Source: Actinomycetospora straminea
GTDB taxonomy: Bacteria; Actinomycetota; Actinomycetes; Mycobacteriales; Pseudonocardiaceae
Direction of reading: 5' to 3'
DNA length: 64,000 bases
NCBI RefSeq assembly: GCF_028737255.1
Contig: NZ_JAQZAN010000017.1
Location: 94,197-158,196, forward strand
Each line of letters begins with the position of its first letter. The stretch's first letter is position 1. The notes under the pieces were generated by a model. That model was not told where the DNA came from. It saw nothing but the letters and a program-made list of their open reading frames with translations, and made no database searches. Positions 7,526-15,379 of the stretch are shown piece after piece. The position numbers were made by a program, and so were the translations under genes.

Positions 7526-8362
7526 GTGCCGGAGCTGCCCGAGGTCGAGAACGCGCGCCAGGTCGTCGAGAAGGCGCTGGACCGGGTGATCGCGGGCGTC
7601 GACGACTCCGACGAGTACGTCTGCCGCCCGCACCACCCCGGCGAGATCGACCAGGCGCTCAAGGGCGGGCGCCTCGTCGCGGCCCACCGGCGCGGCAAGA
7701 CGATGTGGTGCGACACGGTGACCGCCGACGGCGAGGAGGGCCCGCACCTGGGCATCCACCTCGGCATGGGCGGGCGCATCTTCGTCACCGGTCCGAGCGG
7801 ACAGGCGAGCAGCCTCTACGCCGGGGGCGACCCGCACGTCGGCGGCATGCCGGAGAAGGCGGGGGAGCGGCCCGGGAAGCCGGAGTGGGACCGGGTCCGG
7901 ATCACGTTCGACGACGGCGGCGAGCTGCGGCTGTTCGACAAGCGCCGGCTGGGCCGCGTGCACCTCGAGCCCGACGTCGACGCGCTCGGGCCCGACGCCG
8001 CCGAGATCTCCCGCGACGACTTCCGCGCCCGCGTCGGCAAGGGCACCGCGCCGATCAAGGCGCGCCTGCTCGACCAGTCGGTGCTGGCCGGCGTCGGGAA
8101 CCTGCTCGCCGACCAGACGCTGTGGCAGACGCGCCTGAGCCCGTCCCGCCCGGCGGGCGACCTGTCGACCGAGGAGCTCGACGCCCTGCGCCGCGAGCTG
8201 CGCAAGGCCACCCGCAGCGCCATCGAGAAGGGCGGCGTGCACACCGGCGAGGTCATCGCCCACCGCGCGAAGGACGAGACCTGCCCGCGGTGCGGCGCCC
8301 CGATGGAGCGAGGCACGATCGGGGGACGGACCACGTGGTGGTGCAGCGCAGAGCAAGCGTGA
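7526..8362 (+). CDS. Formamidopyrimidine-DNA glycosylase family protein (Fpg/Nei)
   Basis: 278-residue DNA repair glycosylase/AP lyase. The mature N-terminus PELPEVE supplies the catalytic proline (P2) and glutamate (E3). The lysine-bearing beta-hairpin region and the H2TH segment (KARLLDQSVLAGVGNLLADQ, split here as ARLLDQS and VGNLLADQ) follow. The C-terminal zinc finger is odd: it has CPRC and WWC, but the last ligand expected in a CxxC pair is replaced (CSAE), so it may bind zinc weakly or not at all. GTG 7526 is required to put proline at position 2. It likely excises oxidised bases. Confidence 0.9.
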   Translation: MPELPEVENARQVVEKALDRVIAGVDDSDEYVCRPHHPGEIDQALKGGRLVAAHRRGKTMWCDTVTADGEEGPHLGIHLGMGGRIFVTGPSGQASSLYAGGDPHVGGMPEKAGERPGKPEWDRVRITFDDGGELRLFDKRRLGRVHLEPDVDALGPDAAEISRDDFRARVGKGTAPIKARLLDQSVLAGVGNLLADQTLWQTRLSPSRPAGDLSTEELDALRRELRKATRSAIEKGGVHTGEVIAHRAKDETCPRCGAPMERGTIGGRTTWWCSAEQA

Positions 8363-8470
8363 CATCACGCTGAGCCGCTGTGCTCGCGGTCACGTTAGCC
8401 CGGACGAGTGATGTCAGCCGACGTTGACGTCACCGAACGCGACATCGGGCTTCTTCTCGTTGTGCACAAC
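8360..8470. promoter_or_regulatory. Inverted repeats between the glycosylase and the envelope cluster
   Basis: Two dyads are seen. TGACATCAC at 8360-8368 is matched exactly by GTGATGTCA at 8408-8416, across a 39-nt spacer with internal hairpin potential. GTTGTGCACAAC at 8459-8470 is a perfect 12-bp palindrome. They lie at the very start of the exosortase-like reading frame and could be operator sites or part of a 5' leader. The second argues that the true start of that gene is downstream (GTG 8541). Confidence 0.45.
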
Positions 8471-9167
8471 CAAGCGCCGGCACTGCCGTCGCCAACCCTC
8501 GCCGCTCGCCGTCCTCCAGGGGACGCTGCGGGCCTCGCGGGTGGACCTCGCCCTCGCCGCAGCGTTCGCCCTCGGGACGCTCCCGGGGGCCGTGCTGCTC
8601 CTCGTCACCTGGCTGCCCGGCAGCCCCCTCCTCGGGCTCGCGCTGCTCCTGCCCGGAGCGGTCGCCGTCGGCGGTGAGCGCCTCAGCCGCCGCCCCGCGG
8701 GACCGGACATCCACGACCGCCAGCTCGACCACATCGTCGCCGCCCTCGTGGCCGTCGCCGCGCTGACGCTCGTCGCGGCGGGGCTGGCCGCCGGCGGGAG
8801 CACGCAGCGCACCGCTCTCGTGCTGGCGACGCCGCTCTTCGCCGTCGGGCTCATCACCGTCCTGCACGGGACCCGCCGGCTCTGGCAGCTGCGCGCCGCG
8901 CCGCTGCTGCTGCTCCTCGCATGGCCCGCGCCCTGGGAGGCCGCGCTGTCCCCGGTGACGGCGCGCGTCGGGCGGGAGGCGACCATCGCGGTCACCGCCC
9001 TGGTCCTCGCCCTGCTCGTCGTGCTGCTCGTCGTGCCGCGCCGCCGTGCGACCGCCGCGCGGGCCGCCGCGGTCCCGCGCCCCCGCGGCCTGGCCCTCGT
9101 TCCGCGGGAGCCGGCCCCGGCCGCGGACGCCGCGGAGTCCGTCACCTCGACGCGGACCGCGGCGTGA
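8424..9167 (+). CDS. Multi-pass membrane protein resembling the N-terminal half of exosortases
   Basis: Up to 247 residues from TTG 8424; GTG 8541 is an equally plausible start since the first 39 codons lie over palindromes and show no family likeness. At least six hydrophobic helices are visible. The segment RRLWQLRAAPLLLLLAWPAP near residue 155, followed by a short loop and ALSPVTARVGRE, resembles the archaeosortase/exosortase entry region. The family's catalytic cysteine, arginine and histidine segment is absent, because the protein ends in a polar proline/arginine-rich tail. It is therefore a truncated or repurposed relative. It overlaps the next reading frame by GTGA, suggesting an operon with two glycosyltransferases. 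Confidence 0.55.
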   Translation: MTSPNATSGFFSLCTTKRRHCRRQPSPLAVLQGTLRASRVDLALAAAFALGTLPGAVLLLVTWLPGSPLLGLALLLPGAVAVGGERLSRRPAGPDIHDRQLDHIVAALVAVAALTLVAAGLAAGGSTQRTALVLATPLFAVGLITVLHGTRRLWQLRAAPLLLLLAWPAPWEAALSPVTARVGREATIAVTALVLALLVVLLVVPRRRATAARAAAVPRPRGLALVPREPAPAADAAESVTSTRTAA

Positions 9168-9343
9168 GCGCCCCGACCATCGCCGCCCGGTACGCCGTCG
9201 CCCGGCACGCGAGCCCGGCCGACCAGCTCGCGCTCGCCGCGGACGGGTTCGCCGACGCCCACCCCGAGCTCTCCGCGCGCCCCCGGCCGTCCCGGCGCCG
9301 CGGGCGCGCCGTGGCCCTCGCCGGGCTGGCCGTGGTCCGGGGT
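9164..9343 (+). pseudogene. Out-of-frame N-terminal segment of the following GT2 gene
   Basis: A reading frame opens at GTG 9164, overlapping the preceding stop by GTGA. It encodes about 57 residues, a polar start (SAPTIAARYAVARH) then a basic stretch and the beginning of a hydrophobic helix (GRAVALAGLAVV). This hydrophobic run continues without a break in the next frame as SGVCLVLWPATVAATVV. The simplest reading is a one-base indel near 9330-9340 that split the natural N-terminus from the glycosyltransferase, which otherwise has no linked start. Confidence 0.55.
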
Positions 9344-10655
9344 GTGCCTCGTCCTGTGGCCGGCGACCGTGGCCGCGACGGTCGTGGGGTTCTTCGTGCT
9401 GCTGCACTGCGCGACCACGCTGCACCGCCTCGAGCTCATCCGCCGCGCGGTGGCCGACGACCCGACGGTCACGGTCAGCGACGAGGACGCCCGGGCCGTC
9501 CCGGACGCGGCGCTGCCGCACTACACCGTTCTGGTGCCGGCCTACCGCGAGCCCGAGGTCATCGCGCGGGTCGTCGCGGGCATGACCGCGCTGGAGTACC
9601 CCGCGGACCGCCTGGAGGTGATGCTGCTGCTCGAGGCCGACGACACCGAGACCCTCGCGGCCGCCCGGGCCGCGCTCGGCGGTGAGCGGCGGGGACCGAT
9701 CGCGATCGTCGAGGTCCCGCCGGGCGAGCCGCGGACCAAACCGAAGGCCTGCAACATCGGCCTGCTGCGCTCGCGCGGTCAGCTGGTGACGATCTTCGAC
9801 GCGGAGGACCGGCCGGAGCCGCTGCAGCTGCGCCGCGCGGTGGTCGCGTTCGCCCGTCTCGGCCCGCGGGTGGCGTGCCTGCAGGCCCGGCTGAGCTACC
9901 ACAACGCCGAGCAGAACCTGCTGATCCGCTGGTTCACCGTGGAGTACGACACGTGGTTCCGCTGGTTGCTCCCCGGGCTCATGGCCACCGGCGCGCCCAT
10001 CCCGCTGGGCGGCACGTCCAACCACATCCGGCGCGGCGCCCTGGTCGCGGTCGGCGGCTGGGACCCGTGGAACGTCACCGAGGACGCCGACCTCGGGCTG
10101 CGCCTGGCCCGCTGCGGCTACGAGGTGGCGATGCTGGGCAGCACCACGGAGGAGGAGGCCAACTCCGACGCCATCAACTGGGTCAAGCAGCGTTCCCGCT
10201 GGTACAAGGGCTACCTCCAGAGCTTCGCGGTGCACGTGCGCCACCCCGTCGCCCTGACCCGTGAGATCGGGGTCCGCGGCGTCCTCGGGCTCGTGCTCTT
10301 CGTCGCCGCGACGCCCGTGCTCGCCATGGTCAACCCGCTGTTCTGGGGCCTGACCGCCCTGTGGATCCTCGCCCGCCCGCCGGCCGTCGCGGCGGTGTTC
10401 CCGCCGCTCGTCTACTACCCGGGACTCGCGGTGTGGATGGTGGGCGGACTCGCCGCGATCGTCGCCGGCGTCGCCAACGCCCGTGCGGCCGGCAAGCCCC
10501 ACCTCGCCGCCGCCGCGCTCGTCTCACCCCTCTACTGGGTCCTCATGTCCCTCGCCGCGCTCAAGGCCGGGGTGCAGCTGGTCGCCGCGCCCTCCTACTG
10601 GGAGAAGACCACCCACGGCCTCGACACCACGCCCGAGAAGGAGGTGGTCGCGTGA
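9342..10655 (+). CDS. Family 2 processive glycosyltransferase (membrane)
   Basis: 437-residue GT2 enzyme with a cellulose/hyaluronan-synthase-like core. One transmembrane helix precedes the catalytic domain, in which I see VLVPAYREPEV, LLLEADD, the metal-binding DAED near residue 150, TEDADLGLRL with the general base aspartate, and KQRSRWYKGY (the Q..RW acceptor motif). Two or three membrane helices follow. It probably builds or extends a cell-envelope glycan from a nucleotide sugar. The start at GTG 9342 is merely the first in this frame; a frameshifted extension lies upstream. The stop overlaps the next gene by GTGA. Confidence 0.88.
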   Translation: MCLVLWPATVAATVVGFFVLLHCATTLHRLELIRRAVADDPTVTVSDEDARAVPDAALPHYTVLVPAYREPEVIARVVAGMTALEYPADRLEVMLLLEADDTETLAAARAALGGERRGPIAIVEVPPGEPRTKPKACNIGLLRSRGQLVTIFDAEDRPEPLQLRRAVVAFARLGPRVACLQARLSYHNAEQNLLIRWFTVEYDTWFRWLLPGLMATGAPIPLGGTSNHIRRGALVAVGGWDPWNVTEDADLGLRLARCGYEVAMLGSTTEEEANSDAINWVKQRSRWYKGYLQSFAVHVRHPVALTREIGVRGVLGLVLFVAATPVLAMVNPLFWGLTALWILARPPAVAAVFPPLVYYPGLAVWMVGGLAAIVAGVANARAAGKPHLAAAALVSPLYWVLMSLAALKAGVQLVAAPSYWEKTTHGLDTTPEKEVVA

Positions 10656-12343
10656 CCGACGTCGCGACCCGCCCGCTGCTGCCCGGGGCCCTGCCCCCGG
10701 CACCCCGGCCGCGCCGGCCCCGGCGCCGCCCGACCGCCGTCCTCACGTGGTTCCTCGGCGCCCTCGCCGTCTACGTCGCCGCCGGGGCCGTGCTCGTCCT
10801 GGTCCACGACGGGGTCATGGAGGACGCCCTCGCGCGGGTCTCCGCGGCCTCGTCGGTGTGGTCGTCGAGCGACCCCAAGCTCGCGGCCATCGGCTACGTG
10901 TGGACCCCGCTGCCGGCGCTGCTCATGGTGCCGTTCACGCCGCTGCGGGTCCTGTGGCCCGCGCTGGTGTCCCAGGGCTACCTCGCGGCGCTGCTCTCCG
11001 CGGTCGCCAGCGCCGCAGCCGTGGCCACGACCTGGGGGCTCCTGGGCGACCTGCGGGTCCGCCCGCTCCCGCGCGTGCTGACGACGCTGCTCTTCGCCCT
11101 GTCGCCGATGGTGCTGCTCTACGCCGGCAACGGGATGACCGAGGCGCTGCTCGTCGCGTTCCTGCTCGCCGCGGCGCGCCGCCTGCTCGCGTGGGTGCGC
11201 GACGGTGAGACCACGGCGCTGGTGGCTGCGGGGCTCTTCCTCGCGCTGGGCTACCTCGCCCGCTACGAGGCGTTGGTGGCGACCCTCGGCGCCGCCGTCG
11301 TGGTCACCGTCGTCACCGCGCGCCGCACCGGCACCCTGCGCCGTCCTGCTCGACGTCGGGACGCGGTCCTGGTCGACGTCGGGCTCGTGGCCGGCCCGCC
11401 GGCCGCCGCGTTCGTGCTCTGGGCCGTCGTGAGCTGGCTGGTCGTCGGCTCGCCGTTCGAGCAGTTCACCTCCGCCTACGGCAACGCGGCGCTGCTCGCG
11501 GGGGCCGACGCCGCCGCGGTGTCGATCGCCGTTCCCGCTCGCCAGTTGACGTGGCTCGCGCCGGCGCTCGTGCCCCTGCTGGTCCTGGTCCTCGCCCGGG
11601 CGCTGTGGCGTGCGCCCCGGGGCCCCGCCCTCGCGCTGGTCGCCGTGCCCGTGGCCCTGTTCGGCGCCGTGCTGGCGTTCGAGTGGGTCACCTACCTGTC
11701 CGGGAACCTCTTCGGCTTCCTCCGCTACCAGATCACCGCCATCCCGCTGGTCGTCGTGCTGCTCGGCCTGCTGCTGGCCCGTGATCACGACGACCGTCGC
11801 GACGACGAGCCGGGCACGGCCGCCGCCGTGCTGCGGGCCGGCGTGGGCGCGCTGGTCGTCGTGGCGGTGCTCGGTGCGGGGATCGCCACCTCGGCGCGGG
11901 CGATGGTCACCGAGCCGGTGGACGCGACGCAGGAGTACCACCGCGTCGCCCCGCTGGCCGGCGCGCCCACCGCGGAGTCCGCGCTGGGTATGTGGGCCTC
12001 CGACCGCGAGGTCGCCGAGCGCGTCGACGCGATGGACCTCCCGGCCGCGAGCGTGCTCGTCGACTCCGGCAGCGGATTCGCCGTCGTCGCCGCGAGCCGG
12101 CACCCGGAGCGGTTCCTCATCACCTCCGACGACGGCTTCGCGGCGGCGCTGGCCGACCCGCCGGCGCACGGCATCCGCGTGGTGCTGCGCTCGGAGGGCG
12201 GCGGCGTCGACGCCGTCCGGGCCCGCTGGGCCTCCCTCGGCACGCCCGCCGGGCCGGCCTGGGCCCGGCCGCTCGGTGCGGTGGCCCCGGCCACGCGGTT
12301 CTCGCCCACCTGGACGCTCTGGGAGGTGAGCGGGCGGCCGTGA
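10652..12343 (+). CDS. Polytopic GT39/ArnT-like glycosyltransferase
   Basis: 563-residue integral membrane protein with roughly ten to twelve hydrophobic helices followed by a soluble domain of about 160 residues. The pattern fits lipid-linked-sugar glycosyltransferases (PMT/ArnT superfamily). After the first helix an extracytoplasmic loop carries acidic residues (SSDPKLAAIGYVW), and a conserved-looking ALSPMVLLYAGNGMTEALL follows. The distal domain (VLVDSGSGFAVV, RFLITSDDGF) resembles those found in actinobacterial ArnT-like proteins. Translation is coupled to the GT2 gene. The donor is probably polyprenyl-phosphate sugar, by family analogy. Around 11330 a short DNA duplication gives an arginine-rich loop. 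Confidence 0.78.
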   Translation: MTDVATRPLLPGALPPAPRPRRPRRRPTAVLTWFLGALAVYVAAGAVLVLVHDGVMEDALARVSAASSVWSSSDPKLAAIGYVWTPLPALLMVPFTPLRVLWPALVSQGYLAALLSAVASAAAVATTWGLLGDLRVRPLPRVLTTLLFALSPMVLLYAGNGMTEALLVAFLLAAARRLLAWVRDGETTALVAAGLFLALGYLARYEALVATLGAAVVVTVVTARRTGTLRRPARRRDAVLVDVGLVAGPPAAAFVLWAVVSWLVVGSPFEQFTSAYGNAALLAGADAAAVSIAVPARQLTWLAPALVPLLVLVLARALWRAPRGPALALVAVPVALFGAVLAFEWVTYLSGNLFGFLRYQITAIPLVVVLLGLLLARDHDDRRDDEPGTAAAVLRAGVGALVVVAVLGAGIATSARAMVTEPVDATQEYHRVAPLAGAPTAESALGMWASDREVAERVDAMDLPAASVLVDSGSGFAVVAASRHPERFLITSDDGFAAALADPPAHGIRVVLRSEGGGVDAVRARWASLGTPAGPAWARPLGAVAPATRFSPTWTLWEVSGRP

Positions 12344-12368
12344 GCGGGGGCCGCCCGACTACCGCGCG

Positions 12369-12382
12369 CTACCCACGGGTAG
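12369..12382. promoter_or_regulatory. Near-palindrome upstream of glutamate dehydrogenase
   Basis: CTACCC-AC-GGGTAG lies 45 bp before the gdhA start codon, in the 83-bp gap after the glycosyltransferase. It could be a regulator site or a small hairpin in the leader. No clear -35/-10 pair is visible around it. Confidence 0.3.
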
Positions 12383-12426
12383 AACCGCAGCGCACCGCAC
12401 GGGACGACGACGTACCGGAGGACGCG

Positions 12427-13785
12427 ATGGCGCACGGGCAGGATGCCGAGCCGGACATGCCGGAGGCGGTGCGCCACGTGTGGCGCGACGTGCTGCGCCG
12501 CGACCCGCACCAGGAGCTGTTCCACGCCGACGTCCGCGGGGCGCTGCGCAGCATCGCGCCGGTGCTCGTCGAGCACCCGGAGTACACCGACGTCGTCGGG
12601 CGGCTGTGCGAGCCCGAGCGGGTCATCGTGTTCCGCGTCCCGTGGACCGACGACCACGGCCGGGTGCGGGTGAACCGCGGGTTCCGCGTCCAGTTCAACT
12701 CCGCGCTCGGGCCCTACAAGGGCGGGCTGCGGTTCGCGCCGACGGTCGACCTCGACGTCGTCAAGTTCCTCGGCTTCGAGCAGGTGTTCAAGAACGCCCT
12801 GACCGGCCAGGACATCGGCGGGGGCAAGGGCGGTGCCGACGTCGACCCGAAGGAGCTCTCGACGGGCGAGCTCATGCGGTTCTGCCAATCCTTCGCCACG
12901 GAGCTGGCCCAGCACGTCGGCGCCACGATCGACGTCCCTGCCGGCGACATGGGCGTGGGGCCGCGCGAGATCGGCTGGATCTACGGGCAGTACCAGCGCC
13001 TCGTCGGCCACCACGAGCCCGGCGCCTTCACCGGCAAGCCGGCCGTGCTCGGCGGCTCGGCGCTGCGGCCGGAGGCGACGGGGTTCGGCGCCGTCTACTT
13101 CACCCAGCGCATGCTCGCCGAGCAGGGCAAGGACCTCGACGGCGCCCGCGTCGTCGTCTCGGGCAGCGGCAACGTCGCGCTCTTCGCGATGGAAAAGGTG
13201 ATCGCGGCCGGCGGCACCGTCGTGGGCTGCTCGGACTCGCGGGGCTCGGTGTCCGAGCCCGACGGCGTCGACGTCGACCTCCTGCGCGAGATCAAGGGCC
13301 AGCGCGGCTCGGTCGCCGACTACGCCGAGAAGCGGTCCGGGGCGACGTCGGGGTCGGACTCGGCGTTCCTGCTCGAGTGCGACGTCGCCCTGCCGTGCGC
13401 GACGCAGAACGAGATCGGCACGGACGAGGCCCGCGCGCTGGTCGACCACGGCTGCTGGGTGGTCGCCGAGGGCGCCAACGGGCCGGTCCGCCCGGAGGCG
13501 CGCGAGGTGCTGCGCGCGGCGGGCGTCGGCTTCGGGCCGGGCAAGGCCGTGAACTCCGGCGGCGTCGCGGTGTCCGCGCTGGAGATGCAGCAGAACGCGG
13601 GCCGCGAGCGGTGGACCGCCGAGGACGTCGACACGCGTCTCCAGCAGATCATGTCCGACGCCTACGACCGGGTCCGCGACGCCGGCGAGCGCTACCACGG
13701 CGACCCGGCCGACCTGGAGAACGGCGCCAACGCCGCCGGCTTCCTGCGGGTCGCCGAGGCGATGACGAGCCTGGGCGTCGTCTAG
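12427..13785 (+). CDS. gdhA: NADP-specific glutamate dehydrogenase
   Basis: 452-residue hexameric-type glutamate dehydrogenase for ammonium assimilation from 2-oxoglutarate, acting in the cytoplasm. Family landmarks are GPYKGGLRFAP with the substrate lysine, GGGKGGADVDP, the catalytic-lysine/aspartate region PAGDMGVGPREIG, the TGKPAVLGGSALRPEATG segment characteristic of the NADP enzyme, the Rossmann VVSGSGNVALFA, and VVAEGANGP with AGKAVNSGGV-like text near residue 370 (seen here as GPGKAVNSGGVAVS). ATG 12427 follows GGAGG at a good distance. Length is normal. It appears to be transcribed alone or weakly coupled to the ligase 23 bp downstream. Confidence 0.95.
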   Translation: MAHGQDAEPDMPEAVRHVWRDVLRRDPHQELFHADVRGALRSIAPVLVEHPEYTDVVGRLCEPERVIVFRVPWTDDHGRVRVNRGFRVQFNSALGPYKGGLRFAPTVDLDVVKFLGFEQVFKNALTGQDIGGGKGGADVDPKELSTGELMRFCQSFATELAQHVGATIDVPAGDMGVGPREIGWIYGQYQRLVGHHEPGAFTGKPAVLGGSALRPEATGFGAVYFTQRMLAEQGKDLDGARVVVSGSGNVALFAMEKVIAAGGTVVGCSDSRGSVSEPDGVDVDLLREIKGQRGSVADYAEKRSGATSGSDSAFLLECDVALPCATQNEIGTDEARALVDHGCWVVAEGANGPVRPEAREVLRAAGVGFGPGKAVNSGGVAVSALEMQQNAGRERWTAEDVDTRLQQIMSDAYDRVRDAGERYHGDPADLENGANAAGFLRVAEAMTSLGVV

Positions 13786-13808
13786 GCCGATGGGGTAGAC
13801 CTCCGGGC

Positions 13809-15359
13809 ATGCACAGCGCCTCGGTCACCCCCGCCCCGTTCAGCTTCACCGAGCTGACACCGACGGCGTTCCTCGACCGGTCCGCGCACGCCTTCGCCAC
13901 CTGCGATGCGATCGTGGACGGCGACCGGCGCTTCACCTACGCCGAGTTCGGCGCGCGGTCCCGGCGGCTGGCCGGCGCCCTGCACGAGCAGGGCGTGGAG
14001 CCGGGGGACCGCGTCGCCGCGCTCGCCACCAACAGCCACGTCATGCTCGAGTGCCACCACGGCGTGCCCTACGCCGGCGCGGTGCTCGTGCCGCTGAACA
14101 CCCGGCTCTCGGTCGACGAGATGGTCCACATCGTCGAGCACTCCGGGGCGCGGCTGCTCATCGCCACCCGCGAGCTGGTCGAGAACGCCCGCGCGGTGGC
14201 CGAGCGGACCGGCATCGACCTCGTCGAGGAGGGCGAGCGCTACGAGTCGCTGATCGCCGACGCCCCCGAGCGCGTCGTGCCCGTCGCCGACGAGCGGGGC
14301 CTGCTCGCGATCAACTACACGTCGGGCACCACCGGGCGGCCCAAGGGCGTGATGTACCACCACCGCGGCGCGAACCTCCAGGCGCTCGCGATGGCCTTCC
14401 ACCTGCGCCTGCAGCCCGCGTCGCGCTACCTGTGGACGCTGCCGATGTTCCACTGCGACGGCTGGTGCTTCCCCTGGGCGGTCACCGCGGCGGGCGGGCT
14501 GCACGTGTGCCTGCGCGCGATCGACGCCGAGGAGATCTGGCGCCTGATCCGGGGCGAGGGCGTCACCCACTACTGCGCGGCGCCGACGGTGCTGACGATG
14601 ATCGCCCACGCCGAGGCCGCGCAGGAGGGCCCGGCGCCGGAGCGGGTCACGGTCGCGACCGGGGGTGCGCCGCCCTCGCCGACGCTGCTGGCGCGGATGG
14701 ACGAGCTCGGCATGGACGTCACGCACCTCTACGGCCTCACCGAGACCTACGGGCCGGCGAGCGTCAACGACTGGCACCCCGAGTGGGACGACCTCGACGC
14801 CGCCGAGCAGGCGCGGCTCAAGGCCCGGCAGGGCGTCGGGAACGTCGTCGCGCAGCGGCTGCGGGTGATCGACGAGCAGACCGGCGAGGAGGTCCCGTCC
14901 GACGGCGAGACGCTCGGCGAGCTCGTGCTGCGCGGCAACGACGTCATGCTCGGCTACTACCGCGACCCCGAGGCCACCGCCGAGGTCGACGCCGACGGCT
15001 GGTTCCGCACCGGCGACCTGGGCGTCGTCCACCCCGACGGCTACGTCGAGATCCGCGACCGGAGCAAGGACGTGATCATCTCCGGCGGCGAGAACATCGC
15101 GTCGGTCGAGGTCGAGCGCGTGCTGGACAGCCACCCGGCGGTCATCGAGTCGGCGGTCGTCGGCGCGCCCGACGAGCGGTGGGGCGAGGTGCCCGTCGCG
15201 TACGTGACGGTGTCGCAGGAGGTCGACCCCGACGAGCTGGTCGAGCACGTCCGGATCCACCTGGCCCGGTTCAAGGCGCCGAAGCGGATCGTGTTCGGCG
15301 AGCTGCCCAAGACCTCGACCGGGAAGATCCAGAAGAACGTGCTCCGCGACCGGGAGTGA
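13809..15359 (+). CDS. Acyl-CoA synthetase, AMP-binding (DmdB/AAE-like subgroup)
   Basis: 516-residue ANL ligase. The P-loop is YTSGTTGRPKG at 170-180. MFHCDGWCFPW follows near 217 and LYGLTETYGP near 310. An unusual linker reading NDWHPEWDDL then LKARQGVGN is a hallmark of the plant AAE / bacterial DmdB-like subgroup of short and medium-chain CoA ligases. The hinge is DRSKDVIISGGENI and the catalytic lysine lies in PKTSTGKIQK at the C-terminus. The substrate is therefore probably a short, branched or sulfur-containing acid. It sits between gdhA and an S9 peptidase, 20 bp upstream of the latter, with no clear pathway link. Confidence 0.9.
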   Translation: MHSASVTPAPFSFTELTPTAFLDRSAHAFATCDAIVDGDRRFTYAEFGARSRRLAGALHEQGVEPGDRVAALATNSHVMLECHHGVPYAGAVLVPLNTRLSVDEMVHIVEHSGARLLIATRELVENARAVAERTGIDLVEEGERYESLIADAPERVVPVADERGLLAINYTSGTTGRPKGVMYHHRGANLQALAMAFHLRLQPASRYLWTLPMFHCDGWCFPWAVTAAGGLHVCLRAIDAEEIWRLIRGEGVTHYCAAPTVLTMIAHAEAAQEGPAPERVTVATGGAPPSPTLLARMDELGMDVTHLYGLTETYGPASVNDWHPEWDDLDAAEQARLKARQGVGNVVAQRLRVIDEQTGEEVPSDGETLGELVLRGNDVMLGYYRDPEATAEVDADGWFRTGDLGVVHPDGYVEIRDRSKDVIISGGENIASVEVERVLDSHPAVIESAVVGAPDERWGEVPVAYVTVSQEVDPDELVEHVRIHLARFKAPKRIVFGELPKTSTGKIQKNVLRDRE

Positions 15360-15379
15360 CCGGCGCCTACGGTGGCGCC

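Noticed and set aside
10361..10651. Upstream extension of the GT39-like gene
   Set aside because: It overlaps the GT2 coding region in another frame and is Arg/Pro-rich; the GTG at 10652 is coupled to the GT2 stop.
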